From: 14-2 sp963628035
GTDB taxonomy: Bacteria; Bacillota; Clostridia; Lachnospirales; Lachnospiraceae
DNA: 64,000 bases
Direction of reading: 5' to 3'
Assembly: GCA_963628035.1 (NCBI GenBank)
Contig: CAVGED010000123.1
Location: 45,087 to 109,086 of the forward strand
In this document: positions 43,886 to 51,902 of the stretch, one piece after another
Numbering within the stretch: position 1 is the stretch's first letter
Layout of the letters: each line of letters starts with the position of its first letter
The notes under the pieces: generated by a model
What the model was told of the DNA's origin: nothing
Databases searched by the model: none
The model's input: the letters and a program-made list of their open reading frames with translations, nothing else
Made by a program: the position numbers and the translations under genes

Positions 43886-44149
43886 CTACTCCCCCAGCCC
43901 GCTCTCTATCGCTCCGACAATGGTGGCAAGCGCCAGCTCCTCGTCTTCGCCGTCACAGAAGAATTCTACCTCATCACCGGACTTGATGCATGCACCCAGC
44001 ACACTCAAGACGCTTTTCGCGTTGGCGGTGGTGTCCCGGAACTTGAAGGTGATCAGTGACTTGAACTGCATGGCCTCCTTGCACAGGATTCCTGCCGGCC
44101 GCAGATGCAGACCGGTCGGATTCTTAATTACAACCTTTTGACTTACCAT
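43886..44149 (-). CDS. HPr family phosphocarrier protein
   Basis: 87 residues. IKNPTGLHLRPAGILC has the His15-type phosphorylation site, and NAKSVLSVLGACIKSGDEVEF carries the Ser46 region that HPr kinase modifies in Firmicutes. GGAGG precedes the ATG. No PTS enzyme I or enzyme II gene is near. It sits between cdaR and glf, so it could be the general HPr, a Crh-like copy, or a regulator that links carbon state with wall synthesis; the sequence alone does not decide. Confidence 0.9.
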   Translation of the reverse strand: MVSQKVVIKNPTGLHLRPAGILCKEAMQFKSLITFKFRDTTANAKSVLSVLGACIKSGDEVEFFCDGEDEELALATIVGAIESGLGE

Positions 44150-44179
44150 TCTATAAGCCTCCCATTCTCATATCTATTC

Positions 44180-45529
44180 TCACGGATTCGTCGTGCCTCC
44201 GGTCTCTGAGCCTCCGGTATGGCCCGGCGATTCCTGACTCTTTTCCGCAATGGTCACCTGCACGGTAATCTCTCCCAGCACCTCGCACTTTTCGTCCAGC
44301 TCAATCACTACGACTACGTTATAGGTTCCGGGCTGCAGATTTCGCAGATTGATCGTACCCTTCAAATGACTGGCCGTAAGGGAGGATATATCTCTGCTTC
44401 TTCCCCGGACGGTCACCGGTACAGCGGTGGCGCCATAGGTGACTTCGTAATTATCGGAAAGATTCTCAACCGTCAGGGCGCTGACCGGCAGCTCCAACTG
44501 TTTTGTCTCCAGCTTCTCGACAACGGCCTTTATGGCGATCCTGTTTTCCTCCGGCTTCACCAGAGAGACACCGGCATCCGCCAGGTACGGCGTGATATCG
44601 ATACTGTTCTCCACATCAGCGGTAGCGCCTGCCAGATTGATGGTATCCGCCGGGATTGTGATCTTATCGATATTGTTGAGGACAAAGGGACTTCCCTTGA
44701 TAACAACCTCTTTGGGTGCATACTCCAGTTCTACAAATACATAGCCTTCCGCCGGTGTTCCTGTGGTTCCACATTCTACCGGGACTGTCTTGGTCCCAAG
44801 GATCTGGACATTTACTGTCACCACATTGGGGGTCAGAGTGATCTTGGAGTCCTCGATCACATTGCCCGCAGCGTCATACATTACCAGAGAAGCATCCACG
44901 GAGCAGTCGGCTGTCAGATTATCCACATTGACAGGTGCAGCAATCTTATCGATCTGTGAAACAACGGACATCGGTCCTGACACTTTGATCAGGTTGGGGC
45001 TTACAAATATATCCCCGATGGCGTAGCCATCCGCCGGCGTTCCCGTGGTTTCACCCACCACATACGTCTGCTCGTCTGTTCTGGGCTCCAGGGTAACACG
45101 TAGCTGCTGCTCCTTTCCGCCCACCAGTTTGTTCAATTTGACTTCACATTTATCCTTATCTATCTTCTCCTGAACCGTTGTATTGCTTGCCTCGACTACG
45201 ATATCCGTTGTCTGAACTCCGTCCTCGTAGCCGCTGAGCTGGCTCAGATCCGCAGTCGCCTTGAAATCAGACGTCTGAAAATCGTCCACCGTTTTCCGCG
45301 GCCCGGTCACGGAGATGATCGCCACACTGGTATCCGGGTCTATGGTATAGGCCTTGCCCATATTGATCAGCACCTGCTCCTCGGTCGTGGACACAGGAAC
45401 ACGGAAAGTCCGCGTGATATCCGGGTTGTCGTAATTATTTACCGCCAGCCACAAGATCACCGCAAACAGTACGGACAATATCTTAAGGCCAATATTACTA
45501 TTCAGATGAGAGAGCCGCTTCTTAAACAT
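44180..45529 (-). CDS. cdaR: YbbR domain protein, regulator of the diadenylate cyclase
   Basis: 449 residues from the ATG at 45529, which has AAGGAGGTCGAAGG before it. One N-terminal membrane helix (IGLKILSVLFAVILWLAV), then four YbbR repeats outside, each with a block like GxPAxGYxxxxIxVxPxxVxVxGP, for example TPADGYAIGDIFVSPNL and TPAEGYVFVELEYAPKEV. The tail is rich in Gly, Thr and Ser. In Firmicutes CdaR binds CdaA and adjusts c-di-AMP synthesis. Its start overlaps the end of cdaA by 8 bases. Confidence 0.93.
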   Translation of the reverse strand: MFKKRLSHLNSNIGLKILSVLFAVILWLAVNNYDNPDITRTFRVPVSTTEEQVLINMGKAYTIDPDTSVAIISVTGPRKTVDDFQTSDFKATADLSQLSGYEDGVQTTDIVVEASNTTVQEKIDKDKCEVKLNKLVGGKEQQLRVTLEPRTDEQTYVVGETTGTPADGYAIGDIFVSPNLIKVSGPMSVVSQIDKIAAPVNVDNLTADCSVDASLVMYDAAGNVIEDSKITLTPNVVTVNVQILGTKTVPVECGTTGTPAEGYVFVELEYAPKEVVIKGSPFVLNNIDKITIPADTINLAGATADVENSIDITPYLADAGVSLVKPEENRIAIKAVVEKLETKQLELPVSALTVENLSDNYEVTYGATAVPVTVRGRSRDISSLTASHLKGTINLRNLQPGTYNVVVVIELDEKCEVLGEITVQVTIAEKSQESPGHTGGSETGGTTNP

Positions 45530-46403
45530 CCTTCGACCTCCTTCTCCACAAACGGAACCGATCCGTGTCAATGGATTTATTCTGTACAAACCCCAGCTTC
45601 CGCTTCAGGTTCTCAGCGTCCAGATTGCGGAACAGCTTTCCGCCGATGGCAACGGACACAGCACCCGTCTCCTCGGACACCACCACCACCAGAGCATCCG
45701 ATGCCTCACTCAAGCCGACGGCTGCCCGATGCCTGGTTCCTAATTCTTTGCTCAGTTCCATATTGTCCGACAGGGGCAGATAACAGGTAGCCGAAACAAT
45801 CCTGTCCCCGCGCACAATAACAGCGCCGTCATGCAGCGGCGTGTTGTGTTCAAATATATTGATCAACAGTTGACTGGATAATACAGAGTCCAGCGTAATG
45901 CCTGTCCGCTCGTATTCCGTCAGCGGCATGTTCTGCTCCACCGCGATCAGCGCCCCGGTCTTCACCTTTCCCATCTCAAAGGAAGCCTTCACGATCTCCG
46001 CCAGTGTCCGGTCGCTGAATCGCTCCTGCTTCTTGGGAGAATCAAAATTGAAGATTCCTGACAGAAAATTCTTGCGCCCCAGGGACTCCAGTGCCCTTCG
46101 CAGCTCCGGCTGAAAGATCACAATAATGGCCATCATCGCCACATTGAACGCCTTCGCTATGATCCACAGGATCGTATTCATCTGAAAGAGCGCCGCCACC
46201 AGGCTAAACACAAGAATGACCGTGATCCCCTTAAGCAGCGACCACGCCCTGGTATTCTTGATAAAAACTAATATCTTATATAACAAAAAGGAAATGATTA
46301 TGATTTCCACCACGTCAATCATATTCAGCTTTGGGAGATCCAGCTTCAGCCAATGCAGATATCTATTCGCGAATGTCTCCCATAATCCCTGAAGATTTTC
46401 CAT
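45522..46403 (-). CDS. cdaA: Diadenylate cyclase, membrane form
   Basis: 293 residues. Three N-terminal helices (about 25-100) anchor it, then a DisA_N domain: LHDGAVIVRGDRIVSA with the DGA motif and LGTRHRAAVGLSEASDA with the RHR motif, both needed to join two ATP into c-di-AMP. c-di-AMP controls potassium and wall homeostasis in this group. GAAGGGAAG lies before the ATG. In many Firmicutes glmM follows cdaR; here an HPr-like gene and glf do. Confidence 0.95.
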   Translation of the reverse strand: MENLQGLWETFANRYLHWLKLDLPKLNMIDVVEIIIISFLLYKILVFIKNTRAWSLLKGITVILVFSLVAALFQMNTILWIIAKAFNVAMMAIIVIFQPELRRALESLGRKNFLSGIFNFDSPKKQERFSDRTLAEIVKASFEMGKVKTGALIAVEQNMPLTEYERTGITLDSVLSSQLLINIFEHNTPLHDGAVIVRGDRIVSATCYLPLSDNMELSKELGTRHRAAVGLSEASDALVVVVSEETGAVSVAIGGKLFRNLDAENLKRKLGFVQNKSIDTDRFRLWRRRSKDV

Positions 46404-46450
46404 CTTCTTGTCACTTCCCTTCTTTTAGCATTCTTATTTGTATTTGTTCC

Positions 46451-46604
46451 GTTCAGCTCACGCCATTCGCAAAGGAACCTTCGGTTCTTTCTCGCTGCCC
46501 TGCAGCTAACTTTGCTCATGATCGGGCGTTCCCTCAGACCGAATGCAGTCCGTTAAATTCATGCAAGCATGATTTAGCGTCCTGATATCGTTCTGGCTGA
46601 ACTT
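46451..46604 (-). repeat. Dispersed GTTCAG element, full-length copy with nested hairpins
   Basis: The ends GTTCAGC (46451-46457) and GCTGAAC (46596-46602) can pair and close the element. Inside lie hairpins GAACC-TTC-GGTTC (46475-46487), GCTGC-CCT-GCAGC (46494-46506), GGG-CGTT-CCC (46524-46533) and TCATGC-AA-GCATGA (46559-46572). On the minus strand it starts 2 bases after the stop of the gene at 46606 and ends about 47 bases before cdaA. No open frame of note. It may be a miniature mobile element or a structured RNA. Confidence 0.7.
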
Positions 46605-46605
46605 G

Positions 46606-47601
46606 TTAGTCATCCAGCAGATCCTGGTCGATGTCGAATTCATCAGCCAGCTGCTTCTTGCTGATTCCCTGCTCTTTTCCGCCGCTGATCTGCTTCACCC
46701 GCTTCTCCTTGCCGGACAAGAATACCTTCGGCACAGCCTTCACGTAATAATAATACTCATCATCCTCAAACTGCACCTGCTCCACACGGGCATAATCCAG
46801 ATGAAACAGGAAGAATTCCATGGCAAGCCCCACAAGCACCGCTGCCGCTGTTCCCAGGAATATCCATAAAATGCCTGCTGCATTCCTGGTCCAAAAGCAT
46901 CCCACCAGAAGAATGAGGAAATTCGCGGCATTTCCGGCAACCACTGCAATGGTCCAGGAATGAGCTGCCGACTGCCGACGGATCAGATAAACAATAAGTG
47001 CTGCAGCGACAAATCCGATCACAGCCAGAATCAATTCCTTATTCTGTACGATCTGCTGCAAGGCTATCGTAAACTTGGAAACTCCTGCCTTATCATCCAC
47101 TGCACCGAGTCTGCTCTCATTAAGCTTCACACCTTTTAGAAAATAGTAGATGATCAGGCCGCACACCATGGATAAGATGGAATACGGCTGCTTAGTCAGT
47201 CCCACAGCGGTAGGCATGATCTCTGATATGCCAAGCCTTCCCAGCACAGGCGTCAGCAACGCCACATAGCCATCCTTTGGCGCGAACTTAAAATACATAA
47301 AAAACATCACCAGAAACAACAGCAACGCAACGATGCACACCTCCAGTGACAATGCCGACAGATGCGCCAGCACAAGCAGCGCCGCCAGTACCACCGTTGC
47401 ATTTATCGGCAGGAAGGTGCACAAAAGCGCCAGTCCAATGGCAACTACCGGGCTTTTCAGCCGCGCCATATAGCCAATATTTCCGTTGATCAGTAAAAAT
47501 GTGACGATTGCCAGCACAAAGCGGGTGGCCGGCTTGATATAAAGTTCATACCTTCCGTAGAAATTCCGCAGCCCTTCTCTTATTTCCAACATTCTCGTCA
47601 T
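46606..47601 (-). CDS. Uncharacterised polytopic membrane protein
   Basis: 331 residues from the ATG at 47601 with AGGAGG before it. About ten hydrophobic helices fall in two groups (30-165 and 195-270), with an acidic and basic soluble tail that ends KKQLADEFDIDQDLLDD. I do not recognise a named family; by eye it is the kind of protein kept across Lachnospiraceae beside comF and cdaA. It overlaps no catalytic motif I know. The gene upstream (47616-48038) codes for another small membrane protein and ends 14 bases before this start, so the two may form a complex. Confidence 0.8.
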   Translation of the reverse strand: MTRMLEIREGLRNFYGRYELYIKPATRFVLAIVTFLLINGNIGYMARLKSPVVAIGLALLCTFLPINATVVLAALLVLAHLSALSLEVCIVALLLFLVMFFMYFKFAPKDGYVALLTPVLGRLGISEIMPTAVGLTKQPYSILSMVCGLIIYYFLKGVKLNESRLGAVDDKAGVSKFTIALQQIVQNKELILAVIGFVAAALIVYLIRRQSAAHSWTIAVVAGNAANFLILLVGCFWTRNAAGILWIFLGTAAAVLVGLAMEFFLFHLDYARVEQVQFEDDEYYYYVKAVPKVFLSGKEKRVKQISGGKEQGISKKQLADEFDIDQDLLDD

Positions 47602-47615
47602 ATCTGCCCTCCTGC

Positions 47616-48038
47616 TCAATCCTCCCATTCATCGATGGGAAGCAGCTTTTCTTCTCTCTCATACAACTTCTCTACCTTCCGCAGCCTGCTTAGATACAGC
47701 TTCTGGTTCCGGTACCCCTTCTTGTAACGCGCATTGTATACAAACCAGGTAACCACCTCAAAAAACACCAGAAAGAGCAGATACTCTGCCACGATCCGTA
47801 TGATATATTCCCGGTATTCCATCTGATACAGCGCACTGAACCACTCTTCCATATCATAAAGTATATTCATCAGAAACAGAAGTGCAAACGCTATGGTTGC
47901 ATAGAAAAATGTACGGATCATCTTGAGCATCACATAATCCTTCCGCCGGTACTTGCCCATCGGCGCATCTTCTTTCCCCTGTCCCTGCTCATAGGCTGCC
48001 AGCTTAGCCATAAGCCGGATCCTGTCTTTGTTCAGCAT
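47616..48038 (-). CDS. Uncharacterised small membrane protein
   Basis: 140 residues from the ATG at 48038 (GGAAGAGG before it). Two hydrophobic helices (about 41-62 and 81-103) are flanked by strongly basic ends; the C-terminus (YLSRLRKVEKLYEREEKLLP) should form a coiled coil in the cytoplasm. No family recognised. It is first in the operon behind the promoter at 48130-48158, with an 85-base leader that holds a hairpin. It is transcribed with the polytopic protein downstream. Confidence 0.78.
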   Translation of the reverse strand: MLNKDRIRLMAKLAAYEQGQGKEDAPMGKYRRKDYVMLKMIRTFFYATIAFALLFLMNILYDMEEWFSALYQMEYREYIIRIVAEYLLFLVFFEVVTWFVYNARYKKGYRNQKLYLSRLRKVEKLYEREEKLLPIDEWED

Positions 48039-48105
48039 AGATACCTCTTCCTTCTTTATTTCATTCTCGGGAAACCCGAACTCCGCTTCGCTCTGTTTGG
48101 GTAGC

Positions 48106-48126
48106 GGGAAGTGTTTCACACTTCCC
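48106..48126 (-). other. Hairpin in the 5' leader of the 48038 operon
   Basis: GGGAAGTG and CACTTCCC pair over a 5-base loop. The hairpin begins a few bases after the expected transcription start and ends about 68 bases before the first ATG. No T-run follows, so it is not a terminator; it may stabilise the message. Confidence 0.6.
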
Positions 48127-48129
48127 TTG

Positions 48130-48158
48130 ATTATACCATATAATCCCTGTTAAGGCAA
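48130..48158 (-). promoter_or_regulatory. Promoter of the two membrane-protein genes after comF
   Basis: On the minus strand TTGCCT and TATAAT are separated by 17 bases. It lies between the comF stop at 48166 and the gene that starts at 48038. Confidence 0.78.
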
Positions 48159-48165
48159 ATATTAC

Positions 48166-48903
48166 TCAGTATCCCCGCCCAATACTGACACTGATGGCAT
48201 AAATTTCCCGGATTCCGGCCTGCTTCAGCACCTTGGCGGCGCCGTCCATAGTGCTGCCGGTGGTATAGATATCATCCACCAAAAGTACCCGTTCCAGTCC
48301 CCGGATATCCCGGTTTAACTGAAATGCTTTCTTCAGGTTCGCCTTTCGTTCCCTGTCATCCAGCTCCTTCTGGGGCTTGGTATAGAGACAGCGTACAAGC
48401 AGATCCGGGCAAACCGGAAGTTCCAACAGACGCCCCAGTTCGCGGGCAATGATTTCCGCCTGATTATAGCCGCGCTGCCGCTGTCGCTTCCTGTGCAGCG
48501 GAATCGGGACGATGACCTGCACGTTCTTGCGCAGAATCCATCTGCCATACTGCCTTGCCAGTTCCTGGGCGTACGCCTTTCCATATTCTCTGCGGTTGCT
48601 GTACTTAAGGCGGTAGACAGACTCCTTCACACACCCCTTGTACACCCACAGCGCCTTTCCCTGGGTGAAGGAATGCGCGTGTCTGGTACAGTCCACGCAG
48701 TATTCTCCCCGCGGATCCGTCATAGGCTTCCCACATTTCTTGCACACAGGCTCTGCCACATACTCCACCCGGTCCCTGCATTCGTCGCAGACCGGATATT
48801 CCTCCGAAAGAAACGTGGTATAAAGAACCCGGTCACAGACGGGACACCGCTTGGGATACAGAATATGCAGCAATCCAAACATCCATCGAAGAATCTTGTT
48901 CAT
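48166..48903 (-). CDS. comF: ComF family protein (zinc finger plus phosphoribosyltransferase fold)
   Basis: 245 residues from the ATG at 48903 with GGAAGGGAA before it. The N-terminal part has CPVCDRV, PVCDEC, VCKKCGKPM and YCVDC, which form zinc knuckles; then VIVPIPLHRKRQRQRGYNQA and VLLVDDIYTTGSTMDGAAKVL, the PRPP-binding loop of type I phosphoribosyltransferases. ComF is needed for DNA uptake in competent Firmicutes and related to GntX. No other competence gene lies in the window, so uptake by this host cannot be concluded. Confidence 0.93.
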   Translation of the reverse strand: MNKILRWMFGLLHILYPKRCPVCDRVLYTTFLSEEYPVCDECRDRVEYVAEPVCKKCGKPMTDPRGEYCVDCTRHAHSFTQGKALWVYKGCVKESVYRLKYSNRREYGKAYAQELARQYGRWILRKNVQVIVPIPLHRKRQRQRGYNQAEIIARELGRLLELPVCPDLLVRCLYTKPQKELDDRERKANLKKAFQLNRDIRGLERVLLVDDIYTTGSTMDGAAKVLKQAGIREIYAISVSIGRGY

Positions 48904-49034
48904 GAAATTCCCTTCCAAAACTCTTCTACACCACAAAAGCCGGCGGTGTGGTCAGTCTTACTCTCACATCAACCGGCTTATGCCATAATACCATGAATTC
49001 CACAGGAATTCCATAAAATTTTTCTTAAGATTTT

Positions 49035-49065
49035 ATTTTGCGAATGGCGCTGTCTAAACTGTTAC
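49035..49065 (+). repeat. Dispersed GTTCAG repeat, end fragment after the ABC ATPase gene
   Basis: The plus strand reads GCGAATGGCGCTGTCTAAAC followed by TGTTAC. It matches the right end of the 46451-46604 element in GCGAATGGCG and the uvrA and uvrB copies in AACTGTTAC. It lies just after the stop codon of the gene at 49074. Confidence 0.6.
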
Positions 49066-49073
49066 ATGCCCAC

Positions 49074-49868
49074 TTACCCAAGGATCATTCTGTCATTGGC
49101 AAATTCCCCGCCACTGGCCTCCTCGAACTTCGCCAACAGATCCGACACGTGAAGTCCCTTCTTCGTCTCACCGCTGACATCATAGATGATCTTTCCTTCA
49201 TTCATCATAACCAGACGGTTGCCCAGACGGATCGCATCCTTCATGTTATGGGTGATCATCATCGTGGTGAGATGATTCTTCTCCACCAGTTCCTCTGTCA
49301 GCTGCAGCACCTTGGCCGCTGTCTTGGGATCCAGTGCCGCTGTGTGTTCATCTAAGAGAAGCACTTTCGGCTGCTGAATCGTAGCCATAAGAAGTGTCAG
49401 CGCCTGACGCTGTCCGCCGGACAGAAGACCGACCTTGGAGGTCATCCGGTTCTCCAGTCCAAGATCCAGCATTTTCAGGGCTTCATGGTAGAACTCCTTC
49501 TCGCTTCTGCCAACGCCCCAGCCCAGCCCACGCCGTTTTCCCCGGCGATAAGCCATGGCCAGATTTTCCTGTATCTCCATATCTGCGGCGGTTCCCATCA
49601 TCGGATCCTGGAACACCCTGCCGAGATAAGCCGCACGCTTATGCTCTGCCTGCCGCGTCACATTTTTTCCATCGATGATGATGGCACCGGAATCAATGGG
49701 ATAAACACCGGCGATCATATTGAGCATGGTAGACTTTCCGGCTCCGTTTCCGCCGATCACCGTAACGAAATCTCCCGGCTCCAGTTTCAGGTTCACACCT
49801 GTCAATGCTTTCTTCTCGTTGATGGTACCCCGGTTGAAGGTCTTTTTTACATTTTTCAGTTCCAACAT
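49074..49868 (-). CDS. ABC transporter ATP-binding protein of a TrpXYZ-like importer
   Basis: 264 residues with all nucleotide-binding motifs: GGNGAGKST (Walker A), LLSGGQRQALTLLMA (signature), KVLLLDEHTAALDP (Walker B) and ITHNMKDA (switch His). It follows the LivH-like permease by 13 bases and the substrate-binding lipoprotein before that. This gene set (ABC_sub_bind type protein, single LivH-like permease, one ATPase) is the group annotated as tryptophan or tyrosine importers in Firmicutes. GGAGGG precedes the ATG. Confidence 0.92.
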   Translation of the reverse strand: MLELKNVKKTFNRGTINEKKALTGVNLKLEPGDFVTVIGGNGAGKSTMLNMIAGVYPIDSGAIIIDGKNVTRQAEHKRAAYLGRVFQDPMMGTAADMEIQENLAMAYRRGKRRGLGWGVGRSEKEFYHEALKMLDLGLENRMTSKVGLLSGGQRQALTLLMATIQQPKVLLLDEHTAALDPKTAAKVLQLTEELVEKNHLTTMMITHNMKDAIRLGNRLVMMNEGKIIYDVSGETKKGLHVSDLLAKFEEASGGEFANDRMILG

Positions 49869-49881
49869 ATTGAAAGCCCTC

Positions 49882-50790
49882 CTATTCTTCCACCTGGGGC
49901 TTGTTCTTATAGCGGCTGATCAGCACCGGCACTGCCAGCGCGATAGCTACGATAAGCGCAGAAAAGCCCTTGGTATCCGTGGTTTCCACCAATCCGGTCT
50001 GCAGGATCAAGGCGATCACGACCTGGTAAATAATTGAACCGACAATTACGGACACCATCTTCATGGCAAAGGACTTGAAAAATCCCAACAGTACATTTCC
50101 AATGACAATGGCCGCCAGTCCCACCACGATCATGCCTCGTCCGGAATTGACATCCGCATAGCCCTGGTACTGGCAGATCATAGCTCCCGACAGTGCCACA
50201 AGGCCATTGCTGATAGCCAGACCCAGCACCTTCATCAGACGCGTATTGCCGCCCAAAGCCCGCACCATGGCCTCGTTATTTCCGGTAGCACGGATCTCAC
50301 TGCCTACCTCTGTTCCGAAAAACCAGTACAGCACAACAATCACCAGAATCACGGCGATTCCGCCCACGATCAACGCGATATATGCGCTCTTTACCTTCGG
50401 CAGCAAACCGTTCACTTTATCCATAAGCGTCTTATACTTCAACAGCGGCGTGTTGGAACGCCCCATAATACGCAGATTGACGGAATACAGTGCATACTGC
50501 GTCAGAATTCCGGCCAGGATCGCCGGGATGTCAAACAGCGCGTGAAGCAGACCGGTGACTGTTCCGGCAACACAGCCTGTCAGAAGCGCCACCAGAATTG
50601 CCAGAAGCGGGTGCATGCCGCCGACAATACAGACGGCACACACGCTGCCGCCCAGCGCGAAGCTTCCATCCACCGTCAGATCCGCCACATCCAGAATCTT
50701 ATATGTTATGTAGACACCTAACCCCATGATCCCATAGAGAATGCCCAGAGCAACCGCACCCGGAAGCGCTGATAGAATACCTTGTATCAT
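49882..50790 (-). CDS. ABC transporter permease, LivH-like, of a TrpXYZ-like importer
   Basis: 302 residues, about eight to nine membrane helices, branched-chain amino acid permease fold. YITYKILDVADLTVDGSFALGG near residue 28 and GYADVNSGRGMIVVGLAAIVIG near 215 are the conserved cores. Only one permease gene is present, so a homodimer is expected. The gene lies 20 bases after the binding protein gene and 13 before the ATPase gene. Confidence 0.92.
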   Translation of the reverse strand: MIQGILSALPGAVALGILYGIMGLGVYITYKILDVADLTVDGSFALGGSVCAVCIVGGMHPLLAILVALLTGCVAGTVTGLLHALFDIPAILAGILTQYALYSVNLRIMGRSNTPLLKYKTLMDKVNGLLPKVKSAYIALIVGGIAVILVIVVLYWFFGTEVGSEIRATGNNEAMVRALGGNTRLMKVLGLAISNGLVALSGAMICQYQGYADVNSGRGMIVVGLAAIVIGNVLLGFFKSFAMKMVSVIVGSIIYQVVIALILQTGLVETTDTKGFSALIVAIALAVPVLISRYKNKPQVEE

Positions 50791-50810
50791 TTTTTACTTT
50801 ATCTCCATTC

Positions 50811-51803
50811 TTATTTGAATTTCGACGGATCGATGGTAATGCCAAGAGCCGCCGCCGTTTCCTCATTATAGGAGAACTCGCAATCCTCCAAGCCAATATA
50901 GCCGATAGGCATAGTAGCTGTCTCTGCTTCTCCGTTCAGGATAGACGCAGCCTGCTTGCCGGTCATGATGCCAAGCTTCAAATAACTCAGACCATAGGTA
51001 GCCAATCCGCCGTTGTCCACCATTCCGCTCTCACCGACGATTACGGGAAGACCTGCCTCTGTAGCCACCATGGATATGGTCGCCATTCCGTTTGCAGCTG
51101 TATTGTCGGTGGGCACATAGATGGCATCCACCTTGCCCTTCATGGAGCCTACCACTGTCTGAATCTCATCCAGGGTAGAAAAGGTATATTCTTCCCCTGT
51201 CATGCTAAGTGCTTTCAAGGCATCCAGTGCCAGATTCGCCTGGAACTTGGAATTATCCTCCGCAGAGCAGTAGAGGATGCCTACGTTCTTCGCATCCGGG
51301 ATAATCTCATGCAGGAGATCGATCTGTTCCTTCACCGGTGTCAGATCGGATGTTCCGGACACGTTGCCGCCGGGCTTCTCGTTGCTGTCCACCAGTCCGG
51401 AGCTGGCCGGATCCGTAACTGCCGTCACCAGAATCGGGATCGTAGATGTCTTGCTGGCCATCGCCTGGGCCGCCGGCGTTGCAATCGCCAGGATCAGATC
51501 CACACCGTCATTTACAAACTTATCTGCGATGGTAAGACAGTTGGACTGCTCGCCCTGCGCGTTCTGATAATCTATCTTGATGTTCTTTCCTTCTTCATAA
51601 CCAGCTTCCTTCAAGCCTTCCACAAAGCCTTCATAAGCTGCGTCAAGCGCCGGATGCTCCGTCAACTGGATCACACCGATCTTATACACCTTATCTCCCT
51701 TATCTCCCTGATCCCCGGAACCGCCTTCCTTGGAACCACATCCTGCCAAAAGTCCTGCTGCCAGCGACAGCGCCATGAACATTGCTGCTAATTTTCTCTT
51801 CAT
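50811..51803 (-). CDS. ABC transporter substrate-binding lipoprotein (ABC_sub_bind, TrpX-like)
   Basis: 330 residues from the ATG at 51803 with AAAGGAGAA before it. A lipoprotein signal (LSLAAGLLAGC) ends at Cys about 21, then a Gly-Ser-rich linker. YKIGVIQLTEHPALDAAYEGF, VDLILAIATPAAQAMA, VTAVTDPASSGLV and PVKEQIDLLHEIIPDAKNVG are typical of this group. Some members bind aromatic amino acids; the ligand here is not certain. No T-box leader is seen: the ATG is only about 65 bases from the promoter, which carries two palindromes instead. Confidence 0.92.
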   Translation of the reverse strand: MKRKLAAMFMALSLAAGLLAGCGSKEGGSGDQGDKGDKVYKIGVIQLTEHPALDAAYEGFVEGLKEAGYEEGKNIKIDYQNAQGEQSNCLTIADKFVNDGVDLILAIATPAAQAMASKTSTIPILVTAVTDPASSGLVDSNEKPGGNVSGTSDLTPVKEQIDLLHEIIPDAKNVGILYCSAEDNSKFQANLALDALKALSMTGEEYTFSTLDEIQTVVGSMKGKVDAIYVPTDNTAANGMATISMVATEAGLPVIVGESGMVDNGGLATYGLSYLKLGIMTGKQAASILNGEAETATMPIGYIGLEDCEFSYNEETAAALGITIDPSKFK

Positions 51804-51844
51804 CAAAGTTCTCCTTTCCCCTTGATAGGTCACTGTTTTTCACT

Positions 51845-51902
51845 TTAACGCATAAATGCGTTAATACTATGGTATCATACCATCATACAGTGACATCGTC
51901 AA
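51845..51902 (-). promoter_or_regulatory. Promoter with two palindromic operators for the ABC importer
   Basis: On the minus strand TTGACG (51897-51902) and TATGAT (51874-51879) are 17 bases apart. ATGGTATCATACCAT (51869-51883, 7-base arms) overlaps the -10 box, and TTAACGCAT-AA-ATGCGTTAA (51845-51864, 9-base arms) lies just downstream of the expected start. The -35 box overlaps the last codons of the helicase gene. The layout fits one or two repressors. Confidence 0.8.

Noticed and set aside
51804..51898. T-box or other riboswitch before the ABC importer
   Set aside because: The leader between the expected start and the ATG is only about 65 bases and shows two DNA palindromes but no T-box features.
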